Source of the DNA: an uncultured Stenotrophomonas sp.
Lineage (GTDB): Bacteria > Pseudomonadota > Gammaproteobacteria > Xanthomonadales > Xanthomonadaceae
Reading direction: 5' to 3'
Assembly (NCBI RefSeq): GCF_945952405.1
Contig: NZ_CAMFIA010000008.1
Span: 1-64,000, forward strand
DNA length: 64,000 nucleotides
Positions 35,502-44,249 of the stretch are shown here, one piece after another. A program made the position numbers and the translations under genes. Numbering within the stretch: position 1 is the stretch's first letter; each line of letters begins with the position of its first letter. Under the pieces are notes generated by a model. It had not been told where the DNA came from. It ran no database searches and saw only the letters and a program-made list of their open reading frames with translations.

Positions 35502-37976
35502 CTACTCCTGCGGATCGCGGGTGATATGGATATCGGTCGGGGTCGACAGCGGAATGTTCCGCTCGGCCAGGATCTGCAGCAGGCTGAAGTACAGATCGCT
35601 GCGGGTGGCGTAGACCTGCCGCGGGCTGGCGACGTAGGCATAGCTGTTGATGGTGATCTGGCCGCCGGCAATGCTGTCGATGTAGACCGTCGGTGCCGGC
35701 TGCTTCAGCACGTTGGCATGCGCGGTATACGCATCCAGCAGCGCCTGCCGCAGGTTGCCGACATCGGTGCTGGGCGGCACCGCGAACTGGATCTGGATGC
35801 GGCCCTGGTTGTTGCCCATCGTCATGTTGCGCACGGTCTTGGTGACCAGCTCGGAGTTGGGCACGATCAGCGTCGACTTGTCGCCCACCTGGATTTCGGT
35901 GGAACGCAGGCTGATGCGCCGGATGTCGCCTTCCTGGTCGCCCAGCTTCACCCAGTCGCCGATCTTCACTGGCCGCTCGGCCAGCAGGATCAGACCGGAT
36001 ACGAAGTTCTGGGTGATCACCTGCAGACCGAAGCCGATGCCCACCGACAGCGCACTGACCAGCAAGGCCAGCTTGCTCAGCTGCAGGCCCATTGCCGACA
36101 GCGCCCAGATCACCGCGATGATGATGCCCACATAGCGGGCAACCGTGCTCACCGAGTTGCGTGCGCCAAGATCCAGCTCAGTCTTGGGCAAGTAGGTATC
36201 GGTCAGCCAGCGCTGCACCAGCTGGGTAACCGCCAACCCCGCCAGCAGCACCAGCACCGCCAGCACGATCCGCACCGGCTCCAGCTTGGTTCCGCCAATG
36301 TCGAATCCGGAGGTGAACAGCGAAGCGAAACGTTCGACCACCGCGGCGATGTTGCCGAACGGTGCCACCAGCGCCAGCAGTGCGATCAGCACCACAATCG
36401 TGCGCAGTGCCGCCGACAACAACACGCCCGCCTGCTCCAGCCGCGATACGCTCAAGCCCGTGCTGAGCAGGATGGTCTGGCCAACCTTGCTGTCAGCATT
36501 CAGCATCCAGGTGCTCAGGTCATCGACGAACTTGAACAGCAGGGTCGCAGCCAACACCACGATGCTTCCGTTGATCAGCTGCTGGTTCACGAACTTGGCG
36601 AAGTTCAGGTAGCCCAGCAAGGTCGCGACGATGGCGGCCACCACCGCAACATTGCCTGCCACCCGTGCCAGCACCAGCCAGCTGCTGCGGCGCACAGGTG
36701 TGCTCGCACCGAGTCCATCGGCCTGCGCTTCCAGTTTGGCCTCGGCTTCGGCTGTCTGCCGGCGATGCAGGCGCGCCAGGGTCACCAGCATGGCCATGAT
36801 CAGGCCCAGGTAGGTCAGCGCAATCAAGCCGTCGAGCGCCACGGTGGTGACATCGCTGGTGCGCGTGGCCTGGTCGACGGCGACCAGCACCGTGCTCAAC
36901 CAGGCCAGTGCTGCGGCGCCCCAGGCATATTTGCGCAGCTTGAGTGCGGCGGTGTCGTCCAGGTTCAGCAGCCGCCACGACGGGCGCTTGGGCACCAGAA
37001 GACAGGCGCTGAGCGCTGCGATGAAGGCCGCACGGAAGGTGGCGGTCTCCAGGCCATCGGCCACCACCTGCAGGCGTGGTGCGATGGCATCAATCGCGTC
37101 CAGTGCCGCCATCAGCACTACCACGGCATAGCCCGGCAGCAGCGTACCCACCAGAAGCAGCCACATGGCCAGCCCGGAGCGACGCAGCCGACCATCGGGG
37201 GCACGCTCGGAAGCGGCGAAGCGGCGCCCCAGTGCGCGCAACCACAGCCGCAGCGGGAACATCATCACCAACGCCGCCACCAGGCCCAGTAACGGCGTGC
37301 CCCAGCCATTGGCACGGATGCCGGTAACCAGCGCATCGCGGCCCTGCTCTGCCAACGGCGCAACCCTCGCGATATCGATCGGTAGGCGCTCGGCGACCTT
37401 GCTCCACAACGCAGGCGACAACGGCGAGGCGACCTTCTGCCCCAGCTCTTCGGTACGTTGCGCGGCACGCTGCTGATCGATATCGGTCGCCAGCTGCTGC
37501 GCACGTACGGCACTGGCCTTGGCCTGGGCCACCGAAGCGGCCAGGCCATCGCGCTGCCGGGTGATGGTGCGTCGTTGTGCTGCCAGTTCAGGCGGCTCGG
37601 TAGTGCCCTCTGCGGGCGTACCCAACTGCGCCAGCTGCTCGCTGATCCGATCCAGCTGCGGCTGCAAGGCCTTCTCCAGCGCTTCGGCATCGCGCCGTGC
37701 CTGCGAGGCATTCTCGGACAGCATCGCCAGCGTTTCGATGGCTTCAGCATCACCACGCTTGCGCTCGACCTCCTTCAGCCTGGAGTCGATATCCGCCAGC
37801 TGCTGCTTCGGCGTGGGGTCCTCATCCTGGGCCAGTACCGGCGCGGACAGCAGGAAGGCAGCGCACAGCAGCAGGACCCACCAGGGTCCCCGTGCACGGA
37901 TCGATCGCAGGAAAGAAGACAAGCCAGCCACACCGGTTCGCGCGGACCACCGCGCCTGCGCGCGACTATACGGCAC
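35502..37976 (-). CDS. DUF3772 mechanosensitive channel of the MscS superfamily
   Basis: A large (824-residue) MscS-family inner-membrane channel. A signal or first membrane segment ends near residue 49 (APVLAQDED), then a periplasmic coiled coil (about 55-180, the DUF3772 region), then about ten membrane segments. The MscS pore and beta domain follow from about residue 600: SALSVGIGFGLQVITQNFVS, then GLILLAERPVKIGDWV and STLIVPNSELVTKTVRN. It likely releases solutes on hypo-osmotic shock. The GTG start at 37976 is uncertain; GTG 37931 would trim 15 residues. Convergent with opgB, which makes osmoregulated glucans decorated at the same membrane. Confidence 0.9.
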   Translation of the reverse strand: MPYSRAQARWSARTGVAGLSSFLRSIRARGPWWVLLLCAAFLLSAPVLAQDEDPTPKQQLADIDSRLKEVERKRGDAEAIETLAMLSENASQARRDAEALEKALQPQLDRISEQLAQLGTPAEGTTEPPELAAQRRTITRQRDGLAASVAQAKASAVRAQQLATDIDQQRAAQRTEELGQKVASPLSPALWSKVAERLPIDIARVAPLAEQGRDALVTGIRANGWGTPLLGLVAALVMMFPLRLWLRALGRRFAASERAPDGRLRRSGLAMWLLLVGTLLPGYAVVVLMAALDAIDAIAPRLQVVADGLETATFRAAFIAALSACLLVPKRPSWRLLNLDDTAALKLRKYAWGAAALAWLSTVLVAVDQATRTSDVTTVALDGLIALTYLGLIMAMLVTLARLHRRQTAEAEAKLEAQADGLGASTPVRRSSWLVLARVAGNVAVVAAIVATLLGYLNFAKFVNQQLINGSIVVLAATLLFKFVDDLSTWMLNADSKVGQTILLSTGLSVSRLEQAGVLLSAALRTIVVLIALLALVAPFGNIAAVVERFASLFTSGFDIGGTKLEPVRIVLAVLVLLAGLAVTQLVQRWLTDTYLPKTELDLGARNSVSTVARYVGIIIAVIWALSAMGLQLSKLALLVSALSVGIGFGLQVITQNFVSGLILLAERPVKIGDWVKLGDQEGDIRRISLRSTEIQVGDKSTLIVPNSELVTKTVRNMTMGNNQGRIQIQFAVPPSTDVGNLRQALLDAYTAHANVLKQPAPTVYIDSIAGGQITINSYAYVASPRQVYATRSDLYFSLLQILAERNIPLSTPTDIHITRDPQE

Positions 37977-38018
37977 CGCCGGTAAAGGCCGGATGGGCGG
38001 GCCTGTCCGCCGGCGGCA

Positions 38019-38267
38019 TCAGTACTTCAGGCGCAGCTCTTCCACGCTGGGTTGCTGCAGCGCATACCAGTCCTGGAACTCTTCCTCGGTGATCTCGTCG
38101 GGCGCATACACCGCCACCGGGTGCCAGTCATGGTCGGTGGGCAGCGGCTGGCGCGGGCCGGCGCGCAGGCTGTAGCTGACCCCCTCGTAGTCGACCAGGT
38201 CATCGACCTGCGGCCACTGCTCGCGTGCGAACGCGGATTCACTCTTCAACAGGATCACCTGGTACAT
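38019..38267 (-). CDS. Small conserved hypothetical protein
   Basis: An 82-residue soluble, acidic protein that I do not recognise. It starts MYQVILLKSESAFAREQWPQ, has a central Gly/Pro turn region and ends with EEEFQDWYALQQPSVEELRL. ATG 38267 is chosen because GGAGG lies five bases upstream; GTG 38279 would span it. It sits between the MscS gene and the divergent lipocalin gene. The length, clear ribosome-binding site and normal codon use support a real gene. Confidence 0.7.
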   Translation of the reverse strand: MYQVILLKSESAFAREQWPQVDDLVDYEGVSYSLRAGPRQPLPTDHDWHPVAVYAPDEITEEEFQDWYALQQPSVEELRLKY

Positions 38268-38449
38268 CGGCACCTCCACCTCGGTTGGATCAGGAAAACA
38301 CGGCGCTGGCAGCAGGATACCGCCGCGCCGGTGACAACGCGCGCTCCGCCGGGGCGACGCAACGTTCTGGACACGGCCATCGCCCCGGCTTCACCCGCCC
38401 ATGGCAAGGCCATCGGCATCGTGGAGGCTCGCCCCAGCCACGAACACCG

Positions 38450-38944
38450 ATGACCGACCATCCGCCGCTGAAGACCGTCGCCGACCTCAAACTGCCCCGC
38501 TACCTGGGCACCTGGTATGAGATCGCGCGCCTGCCGATGCGCCACGAGCCGGAAGGCTGCACCGACGTGTCGGCGCACTACAGCCTGCTCGACAACGGCA
38601 ATGTCGGCGTCACCAACCGCTGCCGCATGGACGGCGAGGTCGAGGAAGCCAATGGCGAGGCCTGCCCGGTCGACAATGACAGCGCGCGGCTGGAGGTGAG
38701 CTTCCTGCCCAAGGGCCTGCGCTGGTTGCCGTTCGCCAAGGGCGACTACTGGGTGATCCAGGTGGCACCCGACTACAGCGTGTCACTGGTCGGCAGCCCG
38801 GACCGCCGATACCTGTGGCTGCTGGCCCGCGAACCCCGGCTGGACGCGACCGTGCAGGACCATTATCTGGCGACCGCCCGGCTGCAGGGCTTCGATCTGT
38901 CCGAACTGATCAAGACCCCGCATACCGGCCATCCCACCGCCTGA
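38450..38944 (+). CDS. Blc-type bacterial lipocalin without signal peptide
   Basis: A 164-residue lipocalin with the first conserved region YLGTWYEIARLP (residues 18-29), the NRCRMDG segment and the third region YLWLLAREPRLD. Unlike E. coli Blc it has no lipoprotein signal, so it should be cytosolic unless the start lies elsewhere. There is a short gap of 13 bp to the FAD oxidoreductase gene, suggesting one transcript. The ligand is unknown (fatty acid or lysophospholipid in known Blc proteins). The GTG at 38421 is out of frame. Confidence 0.9.
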   Translation: MTDHPPLKTVADLKLPRYLGTWYEIARLPMRHEPEGCTDVSAHYSLLDNGNVGVTNRCRMDGEVEEANGEACPVDNDSARLEVSFLPKGLRWLPFAKGDYWVIQVAPDYSVSLVGSPDRRYLWLLAREPRLDATVQDHYLATARLQGFDLSELIKTPHTGHPTA

Positions 38945-38957
38945 GCCGCCGCCGCCC

Positions 38958-40163
38958 ATGGACCTGAAGAGTGGCTACCCCTGGTGGGCGGTGCGCAATG
39001 GCCTGATCCACGCCTTCCCGCCCTTGCAGCAGGACCTGCGCTGCGATGTGCTGGTGGTCGGTGGCGGCGTCACCGGCGCCCTGGTCGCCCATGAACTGTC
39101 CGCGCATGGCCATGACGTGGCCGTCATCGAGCAGCGTGATATCGGCTGGGGCAGTACTGCCGCCAGCACCGCGCTGCTGCAGTACGAGATCGACACCCAT
39201 CTGCTGGAACTGGCACAGCGCTACGGCCAGGATGCTGCCACGCAGGCCTACCGGGCCTGCGCGGACGCGATTCCGGCACTGGCCGAGGTGGCACGCGGGC
39301 TGGATGTCGACTTCCGGCGGATGGACAGCCTGTACCTGGCCAGCCGCCGGCGCGACGTACCGCGACTGATGGCCGAGGGTGCCGCGCGGCGCGGAATCGG
39401 CCTGGACGCTCGCTGGCTGGACCCGGAGGCGCTGCAGGCAGGCTTCGACGTGGAGGCCGGTGGCGCCCTGCTGACCCGCCGGGCCGCGCGGGTCGATCCC
39501 TATCGCCTGACCTATGCACTGCTGCAACGCGTGCGCCGCCGCGGCGGCCAGGTGCATGACCGCACCGTACTGCATTCGCTGGCGACCGGGACGCGTGGCG
39601 TCCGCGCGCTCACCGAGGCCGGTGCCACGGTCCACGCCCGCCACGTCGTGCTGGCGATGGGTTATGCCAACCAGGGCTGGCTGCAGCAACGGGTCGCGCG
39701 CAACCGTAGCAGCTACGCCTTCATCACCGACCCCATCGATGCCGACGTGCTGGGCCGCCTGCAGCGCACCATGGTGTGGGAAAGCGCGCGCCCCTACCTG
39801 TACCTGCGCGCCACCGGTGAGCGCCGCTTGCTGGTCGGCGGCCTGGACGACGCCATCGACATTCCAGCGCGCCGCGACCGCCGCGTGGAGGCCAAGGCCG
39901 GCAAGTTGATGAAGCAGCTGCGGCACTGGTTCCCGAGGCTGGACCCGGTACCCGCGTTCTCCTGGGCCGGCACCTTCGCCGAGACCGCAGATGGCCTGCC
40001 CTTCTTCGGCCCGCACCAGCAATGGGGAGCGCGGGTGCACTTCGCCATGGCCTATGGCGGCAACGGCATCACCTATTCGATGATCGGCGCGCAGCTGCTG
40101 CGGGCGCGGATCGAGAGGCGCAGGCACGCGCTGGAAGGCCTGTTCGGGTTCGCCCGGCTGTAG
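38958..40163 (+). CDS. FAD-dependent oxidoreductase (DAO family)
   Basis: A 401-residue flavoprotein of the D-amino-acid-oxidase/GlcD-type fold. The FAD-binding Rossmann motif CDVLVVGGGVTGALVAHEL is at residues 28-46 and continues with VAVIEQRDIGWGSTAASTAL. The C-terminal GLPFFGPHQQWGARVHFAMA, then YGGNGITYS, closes the FAD site. The substrate is unknown; many relatives oxidise amino acids or glycerol-like compounds. Probably co-transcribed with the lipocalin gene. Confidence 0.9.
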   Translation: MDLKSGYPWWAVRNGLIHAFPPLQQDLRCDVLVVGGGVTGALVAHELSAHGHDVAVIEQRDIGWGSTAASTALLQYEIDTHLLELAQRYGQDAATQAYRACADAIPALAEVARGLDVDFRRMDSLYLASRRRDVPRLMAEGAARRGIGLDARWLDPEALQAGFDVEAGGALLTRRAARVDPYRLTYALLQRVRRRGGQVHDRTVLHSLATGTRGVRALTEAGATVHARHVVLAMGYANQGWLQQRVARNRSSYAFITDPIDADVLGRLQRTMVWESARPYLYLRATGERRLLVGGLDDAIDIPARRDRRVEAKAGKLMKQLRHWFPRLDPVPAFSWAGTFAETADGLPFFGPHQQWGARVHFAMAYGGNGITYSMIGAQLLRARIERRRHALEGLFGFARL

Positions 40164-40167
40164 CCTG

Positions 40168-40192
40168 CCGGCGGGCATGGCCGGGCTCTACC
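40168..40192. repeat. SMAG-like palindrome
   Basis: GCCGGCGGGCATGGCCGGGC with terminal CTACC, degenerate, after the oxidoreductase stop. Confidence 0.55.
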
Positions 40193-40289
40193 GCGACGCG
40201 GCGCCGACAGGCATCATTCAAGCAGCCCCTGCTAGCGTCGGCCTGTACCGCCGCGTGCTGCGCGGCCACCCGTCCGCTGGAGCGCTGTC

Positions 40290-40772
40290 ATGATCCGCCC
40301 CCTGACCCTGCTGCTGTGCCTGGCCCTGCCGGGAACCGTGCTGGCCCAGTCCGCTGCCGGCGCCACCGCGCCGCAGGCGGCGGGCCTGGATCTGTCGCTG
40401 CCGCAGGCGCCGATGCGCTATCTCAACGACCCCACCCTGCAGCAGGACCCGCCGGGGACGTTCTACGGCGACAAGACCGGCCCGCGCGTGCACGACGATG
40501 CCAAGATCGCCGACGTCACCGACGACAAGGTCAAGGTATCCGGCAGTTTCACCACCGGCATCGGCTATTCCAAGAATGGTGGCAACAGCCACTACAACGC
40601 GGCCACGCTGAACCTCAGCAAGAACTACACCACCGATGAAGGCAAGACCCACGGGGTCAACCTCAACATCCACGTGAGCGAGGGCAAGGGTCCGGGCTTC
40701 TTCGGCCCGTATGGCGGCTATTACGGGCGCGGCCCGGGCTACTGGGACTACCCGCCGCCGTTTGGCTGGTAA
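40290..40772 (+). CDS. Secreted hypothetical protein, Gly/Tyr-rich tail
   Basis: A 160-residue protein with a clear signal peptide (PLTLLLCLALPGTVLA, cleavage near residue 19) and no lipobox. The mature part starts with a Pro/Ala stretch, then a charged region (VHDDAKIADVTDDKVKVSG), a beta-like segment (ATLNLSKNYTTDEG) and a Gly/Tyr/Trp-rich tail (GPYGGYYGRGPGYWDYPPPF). Likely periplasmic or surface-exposed. I do not recognise the family. Monocistronic, with a short upstream spacer. Confidence 0.75.
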   Translation: MIRPLTLLLCLALPGTVLAQSAAGATAPQAAGLDLSLPQAPMRYLNDPTLQQDPPGTFYGDKTGPRVHDDAKIADVTDDKVKVSGSFTTGIGYSKNGGNSHYNAATLNLSKNYTTDEGKTHGVNLNIHVSEGKGPGFFGPYGGYYGRGPGYWDYPPPFGW

Positions 40773-40842
40773 CGCCACCTGCGGGATACGGGCCGACCCT
40801 GGTCGGCCACCACGGGAACATGTATCCGCTGCCGAACCTGCG

Positions 40843-40918
40843 GTAGCGCCGGCCGCTGGCCGGCGACTTCCTGGTTCAGGAAGGATCATGGGTCGCCGGC
40901 CAGCAGCCAGCGCTACCC
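40843..40918. repeat. SMAG repeat pair, inverted
   Basis: GTAGCGCCGGCCGCTGGCCG at 40843-40862 and the reverse GCCGGCCAGCAGCCAGCGCTACC at 40896-40917. Together they can form a long stem between the convergent secreted-protein and PepSY genes. A GGCCGACCCTGGTCGGCC hairpin also lies at 40790-40807. Confidence 0.8.
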
Positions 40919-40923
40919 GTTCG

Positions 40924-41358
40924 TCAATCCAGCCAACCATCACGCTCGCTGTGCAGGATCCGGCCGTCGTACCCGCTCAGGCGTACGTCCACCTTCTGGT
41001 TGCGGGCATTGCGGGCTTCCAGCGACCAGGTCGCACCGTCACGTTCCAGGGAGTGGATGTCGCGCAGGCCGTGTGCCTTTGCCCGCTCCAGCACCTGGGG
41101 GGTATCCAGCAGTGCGCGGCCACTGTGTTCGTCGAAGATCTCGCCGGTCTTCGGATCGACGTAGACCTCGCTGAAGCGGCCATCGGCACGGCTCACGTCA
41201 GCCTCCCACAGGCCATCATCGCGCTCGATTTCGTGGATCTGCGTGTAGCCAGCCTTGCGCAGGGCCTGCTCGACCTGGGCCATGCCCAGCGGTGCGGCCT
41301 GTGCGGCCGGTGCGACGGCCAGCAGCGCAACAGTGGCGAGGGTGAGCGACTTCAACAT
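40924..41358 (-). CDS. Periplasmic PepSY-domain protein (two PepSY-like repeats)
   Basis: A 144-residue exported protein: signal SLTLATVALLAVAPAAQA (cleavage near residue 21), then two PepSY-like units. The first runs from EQALRKAGYTQIHEIERDDG to VYVDPKTGEIFDEHSGR. The second runs from ERAKAHGLRDIHSLERDG to VRLSGYDGRILHSERDG. PepSY domains are inhibitor-like modules found with peptidases and with two-component systems. It is divergent (150 bp) from a PepSY/response-regulator/kinase operon, so it may be a target or sensor accessory. Confidence 0.88.
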   Translation of the reverse strand: MLKSLTLATVALLAVAPAAQAAPLGMAQVEQALRKAGYTQIHEIERDDGLWEADVSRADGRFSEVYVDPKTGEIFDEHSGRALLDTPQVLERAKAHGLRDIHSLERDGATWSLEARNARNQKVDVRLSGYDGRILHSERDGWLD

Positions 41359-41508
41359 GGGGTTCTCCTGTTCGTGTTTGTGGCCGGACCATCCCGGCAA
41401 CGCCACACTGCACCCCGTGGTTAACAGCGCCTTAGCCGGCCCTGTTAGCCAGCTGTTAGTCACCCCCGGCACACTCACGCCTGTTCCTCCAGCCCTCCCC
41501 GCGCCCCG

Positions 41509-41799
41509 ATGCTCTCCACCCTGCCCCTGCTGCTGGCCCTCGTCAGCGCCCCGACCGCCGCCGCGCCCGCACAGGACCCGGCGCAGCAGGTCGCGCGCCG
41601 CGCCGTGCAGCAGGGGCGCTACGTACCATTGGAAAGCGTGGTGCGCGATGCACTCAAGCGCTTTCCGGGCCAACTGCTGGAAGTGGAGCTGGACGACGGC
41701 GTCTACGAGGTGGAGATCCTGCGCGGCGACGGTGTGGTGGTGGAGCTGGACTATGATGCGCGCAGCGGAAAGCTGCTGAAGACGGAGCTCGACGACTGA
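41509..41799 (+). CDS. PepSY-domain protein, first gene of two-component operon
   Basis: A 96-residue exported protein with signal peptide LPLLLALVSAPTAAA and one PepSY domain (VPLESVVRDALKRFPGQLLE, then VELDYDARSGKLLKTELDD). Its stop overlaps the response regulator ATG (TGATG), so all three genes are translated together. It may act as a periplasmic input to the downstream kinase, by analogy with PepSY-kinase loci. Confidence 0.88.
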   Translation: MLSTLPLLLALVSAPTAAAPAQDPAQQVARRAVQQGRYVPLESVVRDALKRFPGQLLEVELDDGVYEVEILRGDGVVVELDYDARSGKLLKTELDD

Positions 41800-42458
41800 T
41801 GCGCATCCTGTTGGCCGAAGACGATGCCGCACTGGCACAGCGCCTGGTGCCGCTGCTGGAACAGGCCGGCTACGTGGTGGCAGTAGTCGCCGACGGTCGC
41901 CAGGCCGAGGAGATCGGCCAGATCGAAGACCTGCAGGCGGCCGTCGTCGACCTCGGCCTGCCCGGCCTGGATGGACTGAGCGTGATCGAGCGCTGGCGCG
42001 GCAACGGCCGCGGCTTCCCGGTGCTGGTGCTGACCGCCCGTGGACGCTGGCACGACAAGCTGGCCGGCTTCGATGCCGGCGCCGATGACTACCTGACCAA
42101 ACCGTTCCAGGCTGACGAACTGGTGCTGCGCCTGCGCGCCCTGATCCGCCGCAGCCATGGCCACGCCAGCCCGCGCCTGCATTGCGGTCCGCTGCAACTG
42201 GACGTCAACGCAGGCCGCTTTGAACTGGATGGCCACGCGCTGCCACTCAGCCCGCAGGAATTTCGCCTGCTCAGTTACTTCATCCATCACAGTGGACAGG
42301 TGATCGGCCGGGATCGGCTGGGCGAACAGGTATTCGACGGCGGCCATGACCCGGACTCCAACGCACTGGATGTGCTGCTGGGACGGGTTCGCCGCAAGCT
42401 AGGCACCGACCTGATCCAGACCGTGCGCGGCCAGGGCTGGCGGCTGGCTGCGCCATGA
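41799..42458 (+). CDS. OmpR/PhoB-type response regulator
   Basis: A 219-residue regulator with receiver domain (acidic pocket ED at 7-9, phospho-Asp51 in VVDLGLPGLDG, Lys104 region YLTKPFQADELVLRLRALI) and C-terminal winged helix (PLSPQEFRLLSYFIHHSGQV, then SNALDVLLGRVRRKLGTDLI). Resembles PhoP/QseB types. Coupled to the PepSY gene and to the kinase gene by short overlaps. The target genes are unknown; the divergent PepSY gene is a candidate. Confidence 0.95.
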   Translation: MRILLAEDDAALAQRLVPLLEQAGYVVAVVADGRQAEEIGQIEDLQAAVVDLGLPGLDGLSVIERWRGNGRGFPVLVLTARGRWHDKLAGFDAGADDYLTKPFQADELVLRLRALIRRSHGHASPRLHCGPLQLDVNAGRFELDGHALPLSPQEFRLLSYFIHHSGQVIGRDRLGEQVFDGGHDPDSNALDVLLGRVRRKLGTDLIQTVRGQGWRLAAP

Positions 42459-43774
42459 ACCGGCAACCGTCGCTGCGGTGGCGCCTGCTGCTGGCCGGCG
42501 GCATCGGCCTGCTGCTGGTATCGCTGCTGGCCAGTGCGCTGCTGGGCGAACTGTTCAAGCGCAGCGCGCGTGACCGCCTCGACCACGAACTGCAACAGGA
42601 CATGCTGACCCTGATCGCACAGGCCGAAGTGGATGCGGAAGGACAGTTGCGCCTGCGCCAGGAACCCAATGACGCGCGCTTCCTGCGCGTGTTCTCCGGT
42701 GCCTATTGGCAGATCGCCGGTGCCGATGGCCGCGTGCTGCTGCAGTCGCGCTCGCTGTGGGATGAAACCCTGCCGGCACCGGCTATCGGGCCAGCCACGC
42801 GCAATCTGCCCGGACCGCTGCAGCAATCCCTGCGCGCACGCGTGCAGCAGGTCCGCCTGCCCCGCGCCAGCGAGCCGTTCTTGGCCGTGGTCGCCACCGA
42901 TCGCAGCACGCTGGATGCGGATGTCGCTGCGTTCCGCAAACGCACCGCCATCGCCCTGGGCGTACTGGTTGCGGCGTGGCTGGCGGTGCTGGTCAGTCAG
43001 GTTCAGTTCGGCCTGCGCCCGTTGCATCGCCTCGGTACGCAGCTGGAACGGGTACGGCGCGGCGATGCGCAGCGCATCAACACGCAGGAGCTGGGCGCGG
43101 AAGTCGCACCACTGGGTGAAGAACTCAATGCGCTGCTGGACCACCAGCAACGCATGGTCGCGCGTGCGCGCACCAGTGCACAGGATCTGGCGCATGCGCT
43201 GAAGACACCGTTGAGCGTATTGGCCACCGAAGCGGACGGCGATGGCACGCACTGGCGTGCCACCGTGCGCGAGCAGAGTGCACGCATGCAGGCCAGTGTC
43301 GACCGTTACCTGGCCGCAGGGTTGGCAGCAGACCACCGCCAGCGCGCCGGCGTGGCGGCAGTCGCACAGGCGATGTCCCGGCTGATGGCACGCGTGCATG
43401 GTGAACGTGGCATTACGTTCACGGCCGAGGGTATCGATCCGGCGCTGCAGTTCGCCGGTGCCAGTGCGGATCTGGAGGAGATGCTGGGCAATTTGCTCGA
43501 CAACGCCGGGCGCTGGGCGAAACAGCGGGTCACGGTCGAAGCGGAAGCCAGCGACGGGCAGTTGCGCATCGAGGTACGCGACGACGGCCCCGGGCTGGCT
43601 GCAGACGCGCTGGAACGGGTCACCCAGCGCGGCGTGCGGCTGGATGAGCGCGAGGGCAGCAGTGGGCTGGGCCTGGCGATCGTAGGGGATGTCTCCGCCA
43701 GCTATGGCGGACGGTTGGCGTTGGAAAATGCGGCGCCGGGTTTGCGGGCTACGGTGTGGTTGCCGGCGGGGTGA
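42455..43774 (+). CDS. Sensor histidine kinase of the PepSY two-component operon
   Basis: A 439-residue membrane kinase: membrane segment 1 at about residues 10-33, a periplasmic sensor of about 130 residues, membrane segment 2 at about 165-187, then HAMP and the HisKA H-box with phospho-His247 in DLAHALKTPLSVL. HATPase: N-box MLGNLLDNAGRWA, G1 DDGPGL and G2 SSGLGLAI. Overlaps the regulator stop by four bases. The input signal is unknown; PhoQ-like ligands (cations, peptides) are possible. Confidence 0.95.
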   Translation: MNRQPSLRWRLLLAGGIGLLLVSLLASALLGELFKRSARDRLDHELQQDMLTLIAQAEVDAEGQLRLRQEPNDARFLRVFSGAYWQIAGADGRVLLQSRSLWDETLPAPAIGPATRNLPGPLQQSLRARVQQVRLPRASEPFLAVVATDRSTLDADVAAFRKRTAIALGVLVAAWLAVLVSQVQFGLRPLHRLGTQLERVRRGDAQRINTQELGAEVAPLGEELNALLDHQQRMVARARTSAQDLAHALKTPLSVLATEADGDGTHWRATVREQSARMQASVDRYLAAGLAADHRQRAGVAAVAQAMSRLMARVHGERGITFTAEGIDPALQFAGASADLEEMLGNLLDNAGRWAKQRVTVEAEASDGQLRIEVRDDGPGLAADALERVTQRGVRLDEREGSSGLGLAIVGDVSASYGGRLALENAAPGLRATVWLPAG

Positions 43775-43788
43775 CGCACCGCTGCGCT

Positions 43789-43882
43789 CGCCGGGCATGG
43801 CCCGGCGCTACCGGTTCACGCGCCCCCGGTAGGTGTCGACCTGGGTCGACACGCATCAAACGCGCCGACCAAGGTCGGCATC
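43789..43882. repeat. Three SMAG-type repeats
   Basis: CGCCGGGCATGGCCCGGCG plus CTACC at 43790-43813, GTAGGTGTCGACCTGGGTCG at 43829-43848, and GCCGACCAAGGTCGGC at 43864-43879. They lie between the convergent kinase and DUF6122 genes. Confidence 0.75.
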
Positions 43883-43891
43883 CCCCAGGCA

Positions 43892-44212
43892 TCAACGGTG
43901 GTGCATCCACCAGCAGTCGATCGCATCCAGCACGATGTGGATGATCAGGCCGATACCCAGCAGCCGCGTCTTCTTCGGCACGCACAGGCCGGCGTAGACC
44001 GCGATCGCCGGTGCGGTATGCAGCGGATGGAAACCGATGCTGCAGCGGTTCGGCGCGTAGATCGGATCGGCCAGCAGGTGGTCCAGGTCGATGATCCAGC
44101 CCAGCAGCATCAGCAGCCAGGCCGAGGCGAAACGCTTGCGCCAGAACAGCCATGCCAGCAGGGCTGGCACGGCGGCATGCAGGAACAGATGGAAGATCGC
44201 GCGGGCGCTCAT
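43892..44212 (-). CDS. DUF6122 family membrane protein
   Basis: A 106-residue protein with three membrane segments (about residues 8-25, 28-45 and 60-82), the conserved IIDLDHLLADPIYAPNRCSI segment and a C-terminal HIVLDAIDCWWMHH. The family is widespread in proteobacteria with no known function. Conserved His and Asp residues at the membrane face hint at metal binding, which is only a guess. Placed 37 bp upstream of speA stop on the same strand. Confidence 0.82.
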   Translation of the reverse strand: MSARAIFHLFLHAAVPALLAWLFWRKRFASAWLLMLLGWIIDLDHLLADPIYAPNRCSIGFHPLHTAPAIAVYAGLCVPKKTRLLGIGLIIHIVLDAIDCWWMHHR

Positions 44213-44249
44213 CGGCAGGCGTGGCGCCGGGCAGGCCCGGCGCCCTGCA

